From JAKPPT01 sp964630305 (GTDB lineage: Bacteria; Spirochaetota; Spirochaetia; Treponematales; UBA12059): a stretch of 25,024 bases of DNA. This document shows positions 15,357 through 22,478 of this stretch, in pieces (the stretch's first letter is position 1; each line of letters begins with the position of its first letter). A program made the position numbers and the translations under genes. The stretch lies in the NCBI GenBank assembly GCA_964630305.1, contig CAZVTR010000035.1, positions 1 to 25,024 on the forward strand, given 5' to 3'. The notes beneath the pieces are model-generated. The model worked only from the letters and a program-made list of their open reading frames with translations, searched no databases and was not told the origin of the DNA.

Positions 15357-16370
15357 TTACTCCTTATTTTTATAGGCATTGATAAACATGGGAATCACTT
15401 CTTTAAGGTCACCCACTATGCCATAATGTGCTACCTGGAATATAGGTGCTTGCGGATCTGTGTTGATAGCGATAATTCTGCTCGATTCTGCCATTCCGGC
15501 ACGGTGCTGGATTGAACCTGAAATACCGCAGGCAATATACAATTTTGGCCTAACGGTCGTGCCTGTTTGCCCAACTTGATGTGCTTTGGAAATCCATCCG
15601 GCATCAACTGCTGCACGGCTTGCTCCGACTTCACCACCAAGGACATGTGCGAGCTGTTTGATGAGTTCAAAGTCTTCTTTGCTTCCTACACCAGCTCCGC
15701 CTGCTACGATAATTTGAGCACCTTTTAGGTTAACAGTTTTTTCTTCTCGTACAAGCTTTACAAGTTCTGTTATAAAAAGTGAATCTCTAAGTTCAGGTGT
15801 TAGTACTTCAATGTGACCTTTGCGTTTAGAGTCATATTTGCTAATTTTCATAACGCCTTCACGAACCGTAGCCATTTGCGGTTTCTTTTCTGGTGATACA
15901 ATGGTTGCAATAATGTTACCGCCAAAAGCCGGACGTATTTGATAGAGAATATTTTTATATACTTTGCCCTGTATTTCATGATCACCAATTTGCAAGTCTG
16001 TGCAATCTGCAGTAAGACCAACTTTGAGTGCGCTTGCTACGCGAGGTGCAAGGTCACGGCCCGTTGTTGTTGCGCCAAAAAGCACAATTTGCGGTTCGTA
16101 TGTTTTTATTGCCTGAATGGCCACTTCTGCATACGGGAGTGAAAGAAAATGTGCAAGTTTTTCATGTTCATAGCAGTAAATAGTATCTGCACCATATCCC
16201 CAGAGTGATTGGGCTTTTTCTTTCATTCCATTTCCTATAACAAGCGCATCAACACCTACGCCAAGTGTATCGGCAAGTTCTCGTGCCTTTGAAACGAGCT
16301 CGATACTGACATCTGCAATAGTTCCGTCGTCCTGCTGTATAAAAACCATTACGTTATTTTTTGTTTGCAT
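15357..16370 (-). CDS. etfA: Electron transfer flavoprotein alpha subunit
   Basis: A 337-aa FAD-binding subunit accepting electrons from the acyl-CoA dehydrogenase encoded just downstream. The C-terminal FAD domain shows GASRAAVDAGW (249-259), GQTGTTVRPKLYIACGISGS (267-286) and the IQHRAGM loop (287-293), all standard for EtfA. TAGGAG precedes the ATG and overlaps the etfB stop, so translation is coupled. Together with the EtfB sequence type this pair is likely electron-bifurcating. There is no added N-terminal ferredoxin domain. Confidence 0.95.
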   Translation of the reverse strand: MQTKNNVMVFIQQDDGTIADVSIELVSKARELADTLGVGVDALVIGNGMKEKAQSLWGYGADTIYCYEHEKLAHFLSLPYAEVAIQAIKTYEPQIVLFGATTTGRDLAPRVASALKVGLTADCTDLQIGDHEIQGKVYKNILYQIRPAFGGNIIATIVSPEKKPQMATVREGVMKISKYDSKRKGHIEVLTPELRDSLFITELVKLVREEKTVNLKGAQIIVAGGAGVGSKEDFELIKQLAHVLGGEVGASRAAVDAGWISKAHQVGQTGTTVRPKLYIACGISGSIQHRAGMAESSRIIAINTDPQAPIFQVAHYGIVGDLKEVIPMFINAYKNKE

Positions 16371-16380
16371 AATAAAGCTC

Positions 16381-17262
16381 CTAACCTATGGTGTGATCTG
16401 CAACAAGTTCCTGCACAAGGGCACCAATTCCTTCTTTTGAGGCAGGAATCATTTTAATTTCCCGTGCTGCAAGCACCACAGAATCAATTTTCTTTACTTT
16501 TGTGGGTGAGCCTGCAAGCCCGCAGTTTTGCGGATCTGCATTGATAGATGCAAGATCCCACAAAGCAATTATTTCATTGTCCTGACAGGAGCTCATGTTC
16601 ATGTAGCATTCTTCATAGCTCTTATCATTTGTTGCTGTTGCAACAGCATTTTTATACATCATGACACGGCGGGCTGAAGGCGGACGGGGTGCAAAGCCTT
16701 CATTGGTAAAGGTTAAAAGCAATGGAGCTTTTGCTTTAAGAATTTCATAACCGCCTTCGATAGAACGCCGCACAGTTAATTCTTTATGTCCAATGTTAAC
16801 TGCTTCAAAAGCCGATACACAGGTTATCTGATTCATGCCTAATTTTTCTGCTGTTTGCGGACCAACCTGAGCGGTATCACCGTCAATCGCCTGGCGCCCG
16901 CAGAAAACAAAATCAACGGAACCAATTTTTTCTATTGCGCATTTTAGTGCATATGATGTAGCGAGTGTATCAGCACCGGCAAACCGTCTGTCGGATATCA
17001 GTGTGACAAAATCTGCTCCTCGATACAGCGCGTCTTTCAGGACCTGAGTGGCTGATGGCGGTCCCATCGTTAAAACATTAATACGTGTATCGGGATATGC
17101 ATCTTTAATCGTTAATGCTGCTTCAAGAGCGTGCAAATCTTCTGGATTGAAAATGGCAGGTAAAGCCGCTCGATTGACTGTGCCGTCATCGTTCATGGCT
17201 TTGCCGGTGACATTTTTGGTATCGGGTACTTGTTTAACAAGGACCACAATATTCAGACCCAT
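16381..17262 (-). CDS. etfB: Electron transfer flavoprotein beta subunit, probably bifurcating type
   Basis: A 293-aa subunit of the Etf heterodimer. The segment CGRQAIDGDTAQVGP (121-135) has the form seen in electron-bifurcating EtfB proteins of anaerobes such as Acidaminococcus and Clostridium, which use NADH to reduce both enoyl-CoA (through the dehydrogenase) and ferredoxin. In aerobic, non-bifurcating EtfB the same place usually reads QAIDDD. AGGAGG stands 5 bases before the ATG. It is the first gene of etfB-etfA-acd and lies under a promoter with an operator-like palindrome. Bifurcation is inferred from sequence type and the likely anaerobic lifestyle. Confidence 0.93.
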   Translation of the reverse strand: MGLNIVVLVKQVPDTKNVTGKAMNDDGTVNRAALPAIFNPEDLHALEAALTIKDAYPDTRINVLTMGPPSATQVLKDALYRGADFVTLISDRRFAGADTLATSYALKCAIEKIGSVDFVFCGRQAIDGDTAQVGPQTAEKLGMNQITCVSAFEAVNIGHKELTVRRSIEGGYEILKAKAPLLLTFTNEGFAPRPPSARRVMMYKNAVATATNDKSYEECYMNMSSCQDNEIIALWDLASINADPQNCGLAGSPTKVKKIDSVVLAAREIKMIPASKEGIGALVQELVADHTIG

Positions 17263-17295
17263 GGTGTCCTCCTGGTTTTATGAAAAATCATCATG

Positions 17296-17324
17296 GAGTA
17301 TACCATACTCTGTAATGTTTACAA
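17296..17324 (-). promoter_or_regulatory. Promoter of etfB-etfA-acd with a palindrome on the -10 box
   Basis: On the minus strand TTGTAA (17324-17319) and TATACT (17302-17297) are 16 bases apart. The perfect inverted repeat GAGTAT-GGT-ATACTC (17310-17296) covers the -10 box, a position fit for a repressor. The two TetR proteins of this window are candidates. Confidence 0.55.
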
Positions 17325-17350
17325 AGGGGGAGAAAATGTCAAATAAATAA

Positions 17351-17380
17351 AAGACAGCAGTTAGCAGTAACTGCTGTCTT
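17351..17380 (-). terminator. Terminator of the doubleTetR-KAS-CoA transferase-thiolase unit
   Basis: AAGACAGCAGTTA (17351-17363) pairs with TAACTGCTGTCTT (17368-17380) across a 4-base loop. On the minus strand the stem is followed by TTTATTTATTT, as expected for the transcript arriving from the thiolase gene 27 bases upstream. Confidence 0.88.
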
Positions 17381-17407
17381 AAAATCTGCTAGTAGTCTAG
17401 ATTTATT

Positions 17408-18661
17408 TTATTCTTTTTTCAGTACCGTAACACAATTTGTGACAGCGCTGCCGCCAACATTGAGAGTTACTGCCACTGTCGGCTGTTTCTTAGGTGCAGC
17501 TCCAATTGGCTCGCCAACGAGTTGTTTGTAGAGGAGTGCGTGCATTGACACGCCGGTAGCGCCTACTGGATGACCTTTAGCTTTAAGTCCGCCAGAAAGA
17601 TTGATAGCGATTGTGTCGTCAGCAGTGAACCTGCCTTCCATATAATCGTAGCCTGCGCGGCCGTCGGCAGAAAAGCCCAATGCTTCAGTACAGAGCAGCT
17701 GGTTGATAGTAAAACAGTCATGGACTTCTGCAACTTGAATGTCTTTTGCAGTAACACCTGCTTCTTTATAGGCAAGTTTCACTGCTTCTTTTGCAGCCAT
17801 GAGTTCATACATATTCGGCCGCACTGAAATCGGAAGCCGTTCCGCTGTGTGCCCGATACCGGCAATGCGTACTGCGCGTTCTTTTTTAATTGCGGGATGA
17901 TCTTTACGGACAAGAACAACTGCCGCAGCACCGTCTGTTACGAGTGAACAGTCATGAAGCCTGAGCGGTTCTGCAATTATCGGATTTTTTTCCGGAGGAA
18001 GATTGAGTACAGCATCTGCAGTTATGAGCTGGAGCTTATCAGATGGACCGCCTTTTCCAAAATGTGCAAGGGGATTTTCAAGACCATTCCTATAGCACAG
18101 TGCAGAAACATGAGCAAGCATTTTTGCAAGCATTTCTGGACTGATTTTATAATGAGCACTGTAACCTTTTGCATATTCAGCAAATAAGCCGGGGAAAGTC
18201 ATAGCTTTTGCTCCTTCTTCCGGCCAATAGGAGCAGGTTGCGAGCGCATGGGTAACACCTTTGGTGTCAAGTAGATTCATTTTTTCAACACCTACAACGA
18301 GTGCAGCATCTACTCGGCCCGATTCAATTGCATAGACTGCATCATAGAGCGCAACTGAACCAGATGCACATGCATCTTCACACCTCGTCATGCGTTTAAA
18401 GCGGAAATTGACAGGATCAATTTCTGCGGCATACGATGCAAGGTGTTCCTGATTAGCAAAAAGACCAGGTGCGCAGGAGCCAACCCAAACGCCGCCTATT
18501 GCTCCTGGATCGATGCCTGCATCTTTGAGAGCTCCTTGCCCTGCTTCAAGCATCAGTTCATAAATGCTTTTAAGATCGGTGACCTCACCAGTTTCTTTAT
18601 TTTTTTGAACAAAGCTTCCAAATTTGGTGTTATAGGCACCAATCATCATAACATTGGACAT
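17408..18661 (-). CDS. SCP2-type thiolase (acetyl-CoA acetyltransferase family)
   Basis: A 417-aa thiolase of the sterol-carrier-protein-x lineage, distinct from the classical ThlA/AtoB/FadA group. The nucleophile is probably Cys98 in CEDACASGS (94-102). HDCFTINQL near residue 320 and GGLKAKGHPVGATG near 363-376 supply the remaining active-site histidines. Members either condense two acyl-CoAs or cleave a 3-oxoacyl-CoA; archaeal relatives act beside HMG-CoA synthase. AAAGGAGG precedes the ATG. It is the last gene of the operon that starts with the double TetR regulator and lies 12 bases after the CoA-transferase. The presence of a KAS III-like gene (an HMG-CoA synthase fold) in the same operon recalls the archaeal pair, but the family is different. 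Chain length and direction are unknown. Confidence 0.88.
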   Translation of the reverse strand: MSNVMMIGAYNTKFGSFVQKNKETGEVTDLKSIYELMLEAGQGALKDAGIDPGAIGGVWVGSCAPGLFANQEHLASYAAEIDPVNFRFKRMTRCEDACASGSVALYDAVYAIESGRVDAALVVGVEKMNLLDTKGVTHALATCSYWPEEGAKAMTFPGLFAEYAKGYSAHYKISPEMLAKMLAHVSALCYRNGLENPLAHFGKGGPSDKLQLITADAVLNLPPEKNPIIAEPLRLHDCSLVTDGAAAVVLVRKDHPAIKKERAVRIAGIGHTAERLPISVRPNMYELMAAKEAVKLAYKEAGVTAKDIQVAEVHDCFTINQLLCTEALGFSADGRAGYDYMEGRFTADDTIAINLSGGLKAKGHPVGATGVSMHALLYKQLVGEPIGAAPKKQPTVAVTLNVGGSAVTNCVTVLKKE

Positions 18662-18673
18662 TGAAACCTCCTT

Positions 18674-19984
18674 TTATATGTATCCAAGTGCTTTAGCTTT
18701 ATAAGTGAGTTCTTCACGGAACTCCGGTGCAGCTACAGCAATGAGTGCCTGTGCACGCTCCCTAACTGTTCTGCCGCGAAGTTTTGCAATACCATATTCC
18801 GTAACAATATGGTCTACAAACGACCGGTGCAGCGTTACAGCACTGCCTTCTGGCAGCATTGGAACAATCGTGCTCACTGTTCCTTCTTTTGCTGTAGCAT
18901 AGCAAGCAATAATTGATTTTCCTTTGCCATCAAAGCCTGCAACAGCACCCTGAGCAGTATCGGATTGACCTCCTGTTCCAGAGTATTGTGCTGGTCCAAT
19001 GGATTCACTTGCTACCTGTCCGGTTAAGTCTACCATAAGACAGGTATTTATGGAAACCATTTTTGAGTTTTGCGCAACAATAGCAGGGTCGTTAACCCAT
19101 CTGCCTCGCTGAAATTCAACAGCTACATTGTCATCGAGCCAATCATACAATTTACGGGAACCCATTGCAAATGTTGCAATAAACTTATCTTTTTTTAGTG
19201 CTTTTTTTGCATTGGTAATAACTCCAAGTTCATACAGTTCCATCATGCTGTCTACAAACATTTCTGTATGAACACCAAGATCATGTTTGTCTTTGAGTGC
19301 CAGCGCTGCTGCATTTGGTATTCCGCCAATACCAAGCTGAATTGTTGAGCCATTTTCAACAAGCTCTGCAATGTACTTGCCAATAACAAGATCGGTTGTC
19401 GATGGCTCTGGTGCTGGCAATGTTGGCACTTCTTGATCATGTTCAACAAACGCTGTTACCTGGTTAATATGGACGTGGGTATCTCCGAAAGTTCTTGGAA
19501 GCCGCGGATTTACCTCAAGAATGACATGCTGTGCATGTTCAAGAATATCCTTCTCATATGTTATTCCGAGAGACAAGCTGACAAATCCATTTTTATCGGG
19601 CGGAGTGCATGTTCCAATAAATACTTCCGGCGGTCGGGCATGGATTCTGTCTGTTGCAGCTCGATGGAGCATGTTAGGAACATAGGTCACAGTACCTGCG
19701 CCAGCTTTGATAGCACTGCGCGAGCCAGGTGCATGAAACCAGCTTGCAAGCTCAAAATGTCCTTTCATTTCTGGTTTCATGTAAAAATCATAGGGCTTCA
19801 GTGTCAAAACGGAAAAAACACGAACCTGTTCGACATGAGGTGCAAGAAGGTGCAGTTTTGACATGGTTCCTTGTGGCTCGCTTGCGCATTGAGCAACTAC
19901 AACATCGTACCCGCTCTTAATACACCTAATTGCTTCTTCTATAGGCATCAGTTTTGATTGATAGATTTCTTTCCATTTGTTCAT
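18674..19984 (-). CDS. Family I CoA-transferase (4-hydroxybutyrate / butyryl-CoA:acetate CoA-transferase type)
   Basis: A 436-aa cytoplasmic enzyme of the acetyl-CoA hydrolase/transferase family. It moves CoA between a short acyl-CoA and acetate or another acid through a glutamyl-CoA intermediate. The likely nucleophile is Glu241 in HTEMFVDS (239-246), near the Glu238 known in the Clostridium aminobutyricum enzyme. QLGIGGIPNA (216-225), YSGTGGQSD (334-342) and TEYGIAKLRGRTVRERA (395-411) are further family motifs. The start at 19984 is chosen because GGAG stands just before it; an in-frame ATG 51 bases upstream overlaps the KAS gene. It gives a second exit route for acyl-CoA, beside Ptb-Buk. 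The acid partner cannot be told from sequence. Confidence 0.9.
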   Translation of the reverse strand: MNKWKEIYQSKLMPIEEAIRCIKSGYDVVVAQCASEPQGTMSKLHLLAPHVEQVRVFSVLTLKPYDFYMKPEMKGHFELASWFHAPGSRSAIKAGAGTVTYVPNMLHRAATDRIHARPPEVFIGTCTPPDKNGFVSLSLGITYEKDILEHAQHVILEVNPRLPRTFGDTHVHINQVTAFVEHDQEVPTLPAPEPSTTDLVIGKYIAELVENGSTIQLGIGGIPNAAALALKDKHDLGVHTEMFVDSMMELYELGVITNAKKALKKDKFIATFAMGSRKLYDWLDDNVAVEFQRGRWVNDPAIVAQNSKMVSINTCLMVDLTGQVASESIGPAQYSGTGGQSDTAQGAVAGFDGKGKSIIACYATAKEGTVSTIVPMLPEGSAVTLHRSFVDHIVTEYGIAKLRGRTVRERAQALIAVAAPEFREELTYKAKALGYI

Positions 19985-20012
19985 CGTTTTCTCCTTTATA
20001 TTACGAGAAGGA

Positions 20013-21017
20013 TTAATACAAAAAGACATTCGCACCTACAGCAAGGCCTGCACCGGAGGCGCAAAATACAACAGGTTTTCCTCTCACAATGTTTCCTGCT
20101 TTGACTGCTTCATGAAATGCTATAGGCACGCAAGCGGAGCCTGTGTATCCATATCGATCCATCACCATTGGAGCTTTTGAAACTGGTTCTCCTAGTATGT
20201 TCATGACTTCTTCGATAACACTGCGGTTTATCTGTGTAAGGACAAAGGCTTGAACTTCAGAGAGAGGGACAGACCAGCGTTCACAGAGCGCAGCAATGAG
20301 GGGCGGCCATAGTTTGATGTTTCTGTCACCGGGCAAACGCTGTAATAATTCGAGGCCAAATGTTCCGGCATCCAGGAGTTCATGGGTAACAGGTTTTCGT
20401 GTGCCGCCGGCATAGACACCTACATAGTCCCACTGTGTGCCATCTGCTACAAATTTACCGCCTATGTATCGTGAAGGCATCTCTTTGTGTGATTTTCCTA
20501 TAACCATTGCTCCAGCACCATCTGCGAAGAGTGACCATCCGAAAACATCTCCGCTGCGAATATATGCAGGCATGTTATAAACACCGACCACCAGTACATG
20601 CGAAATATCGGGATCACTATCGACAAGACGGGAAGCAATATCAAAAGCTGTTACAAAGCTTGCACATGATGCTCCTACATCAAAGGCTCTATGGTAACGC
20701 TGGCCTTTTTGAATTCTGCCCTGGAGCATTATCGCAGTAGCGGGGCTGATAAACTCAGGAGTATCGGTAGCGACAATGAAAGCATCGATGGATTCTGGAT
20801 CAATACCAGCATCGGCAATTGCGTTTTTTCCTGCTTTTTCCGCAAAATCGAGCGTGGTTTCATTAATACCCTGGAGGCGTGCGATGTATCGTGTTTTTAT
20901 GCCAATGACCTGTTCAATTTTTTCGCTATCAAAATCCACTCCGGTGAGTTGCTTGAGCGTAGCATTATCAATGGGTGTGCCTGGCACATAGATGCCTGTA
21001 CCTAAAATGACAGCCAT
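20013..21017 (-). CDS. KAS III (FabH)-like thiolase-fold enzyme with altered catalytic triad
   Basis: A 334-aa protein with the FabH fold: start MAVILGTGIYVPGTPI, a nucleophilic Cys118 in VGASCASFVTAFD (114-126), and the closing CASGAGLAVGAN (319-330). The FabH motif HQAN is replaced by Thr261-Gln-Ile-Asn264, so the usual catalytic His is missing, and the NTSAA motif reads as YTGSA (291-295). This suggests a reaction other than normal FabH decarboxylative condensation, such as acyl transfer or an acyl-CoA condensation without malonyl-ACP. AAAGGAGG precedes the ATG. The gene lies between the double TetR gene and the CoA-transferase, with no acyl carrier protein gene beside it, so CoA esters are the likelier substrates; this is inference. 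Confidence 0.8.
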   Translation of the reverse strand: MAVILGTGIYVPGTPIDNATLKQLTGVDFDSEKIEQVIGIKTRYIARLQGINETTLDFAEKAGKNAIADAGIDPESIDAFIVATDTPEFISPATAIMLQGRIQKGQRYHRAFDVGASCASFVTAFDIASRLVDSDPDISHVLVVGVYNMPAYIRSGDVFGWSLFADGAGAMVIGKSHKEMPSRYIGGKFVADGTQWDYVGVYAGGTRKPVTHELLDAGTFGLELLQRLPGDRNIKLWPPLIAALCERWSVPLSEVQAFVLTQINRSVIEEVMNILGEPVSKAPMVMDRYGYTGSACVPIAFHEAVKAGNIVRGKPVVFCASGAGLAVGANVFLY

Positions 21018-21039
21018 TTTTATTTCCTCCTTTTATCTT

Positions 21040-22185
21040 TTATGGTTGATTCTGGTAAATGCCATGCTGGAGCCTAAAAGCGAGCGATTCGAGTAAGTTT
21101 CTGCTGTTTTTTATTGATTCATCAAATACGAGTTCTATTCCATAATAATGGGAAATACCAAGAAGAAAATTAATGATTGTATCCATAGCATGTGGATCAG
21201 AAGCCAAAAGGCTGCTAGCAATGCCTTCACTGCCAAGTTTCCTGTATCCGTCTTCAAATGCCTGATAATAGTCCAGTACTTTCTCTGGTACTATAAATTC
21301 ACCTTCGCGCACGATGTTATAACAGCTTCTGTCTAAAGAAAGAAATGTTCCAAACAAAAGAATTCCCTGAATTTCACGTTCTAATCTGGAAATACCGCTC
21401 GAAAGGTTCGCGGTAATAAAATGGCGTATTTCTTTGCCCGACTGTTCGATGAGCTCTGCAAAAAAACTTTCTTTGCTGTCAAAGTACTTGTAAAAAGCTC
21501 CAACAGATAGGTTTGCTAGTTCAGCAATTTTATAAATGCTCACTTCAGAAAAATTAGCAGTTCCGAACAGCATTTTTCCGGTAGCAATAAGCTTTTCTCT
21601 GCTGGCATCTGGAAAGGAAATAGGTTGTTGAACAGCTTTAAGAGCAAATACTTTTTTGGGATCAAATGACTGTTCTTTGAAAACTCCGTGTTCAAGACAC
21701 TGTAATAGAGTCGGAATGGACATTGGCTTAGCATGAAGCGCATTGCGGATACTTGTGAAGCGAATACCGCCAAAAACAAAGACATAATCAGCTAGGGTAA
21801 CTTGCCGTGCTAAAACTGTTTCTAATGTTTTTTTATACAGCTCTACTAGCTTTCGTTCATAGGCAATGAATCGGTATTGGCCTTCCCTGAAAACGCGAAC
21901 AAGGTCAGGATTGTTTTTTGCAAATGCAAAGAGATGGTTGATCATTGACTGTAAACGTTCATGTGGTGAATTCCCTGATATCTGTGCAAGTTCTTCGCTG
22001 ATTCCATGAATTGTCTTTTCCAGAATTTTGGTAATGAGTTCGTCTTTATCCTTAAAGTAATGGTAAAAGATACCATTTGAGAGTCCGGCTTTACGGCAGA
22101 TCTCTGCAACAGAGATTGATGCATACCATGATTGAGAAAAAAGTTTTATAGCAGCTTGTTCAAGTTTGCTTACTGCTTGCTTCAT
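21040..22185 (-). CDS. Double-TetR regulator (two complete TetR units in one chain)
   Basis: A 381-aa protein made of two TetR units. Unit 1 (1-185) has its helix-turn-helix at about 20-45 (SISVAEICRKAGLSNGIFYH). Unit 2 (190-381) has it at about 212-236 (SIYKIAELANLSVGAFYKYF). Both units share a later motif at the same distance: REGQYRFIAYERKLVELYKK after 100 and REGEFIVPEKVLDYYQ after 293. The gene is therefore an internal duplication or fusion, about twice the normal TetR length of roughly 200 aa. It probably acts as a single-chain pseudo-dimer or as a four-headed dimer. It leads its own operon (KAS III-like, CoA-transferase, thiolase) and faces a second KAS III-like gene. A likely inducer is an acyl-CoA, as in FadR-type TetR proteins; this is inference. 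The ribosome site is AAAGG. Confidence 0.88.
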   Translation of the reverse strand: MKQAVSKLEQAAIKLFSQSWYASISVAEICRKAGLSNGIFYHYFKDKDELITKILEKTIHGISEELAQISGNSPHERLQSMINHLFAFAKNNPDLVRVFREGQYRFIAYERKLVELYKKTLETVLARQVTLADYVFVFGGIRFTSIRNALHAKPMSIPTLLQCLEHGVFKEQSFDPKKVFALKAVQQPISFPDASREKLIATGKMLFGTANFSEVSIYKIAELANLSVGAFYKYFDSKESFFAELIEQSGKEIRHFITANLSSGISRLEREIQGILLFGTFLSLDRSCYNIVREGEFIVPEKVLDYYQAFEDGYRKLGSEGIASSLLASDPHAMDTIINFLLGISHYYGIELVFDESIKNSRNLLESLAFRLQHGIYQNQP

Positions 22186-22224
22186 ATACTACCTTTAGTA
22201 AGAAGTGAATCATCTATCAAATTT

Positions 22225-22253
22225 AGTATATCATTATATTGATAAGTTTGCAA
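22225..22253 (-). promoter_or_regulatory. Promoter of the double-TetR operon
   Basis: On the minus strand TTGCAA (22253-22248) and TATACT (22230-22225) are 17 bases apart, placing the start near 22218 and a leader of about 33 bases. A TATCAA/TTGATA inverted repeat flanks the -10 region (about 22215-22244). Confidence 0.5.
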
Positions 22254-22304
22254 CAAAAAGTTGTAGTGTCTCGAAATTTGTGAAAATAGAACCATAAATG
22301 GTAA

Positions 22305-22330
22305 TTGTTTTATAAATATATATAAAACAA
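22305..22330. repeat. Perfect 10-bp inverted repeat in the divergent intergenic region
   Basis: TTGTTTTATA (22305-22314) and TATAAAACAA (22321-22330) pair exactly around AATATA. A smaller palindrome ACCAT-AA-ATGGT (22291-22302) lies just before it. This 293-base gap between the divergent operons is AT-rich and holds no gene that I can see; these repeats are candidate operators. Confidence 0.5.
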
Positions 22331-22407
22331 GTAATTATACAATTTTTTGCTATTTAATTGGTTTTACCATATTTAGTGTACTACATGATAAGAAACGAAT
22401 TTTTTTC

Positions 22408-22434
22408 TTGACAAATATACAATATGGGTATAAA
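22408..22434 (+). promoter_or_regulatory. Promoter of the KAS III-SDR unit
   Basis: A perfect TTGACA (22408-22413) is followed after 15 bases by TATAAA (22429-22434), so the spacing is short. An alternative -10 two bases further down has the normal spacing but a poorer match. The leader to the ATG at 22479 is about 38 bases. Confidence 0.5.
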
Positions 22435-22478
22435 AATAATTGAGAGATGATTCACTATTAAGTTGGTAAGGATCTGTA

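Noticed and set aside
19985..20035. Upstream start for the CoA-transferase
   Set aside because: It overlaps the KAS III-like gene and adds residues unlike the family; GGAG precedes the ATG at 19984.
22414..22434. Copy of the etfB operator in the promoter at 22408
   Set aside because: TATGGGTATA resembles part of GAGTATGGTATACTC, but it has an extra base and lacks the outer arms, so the similarity is too weak.
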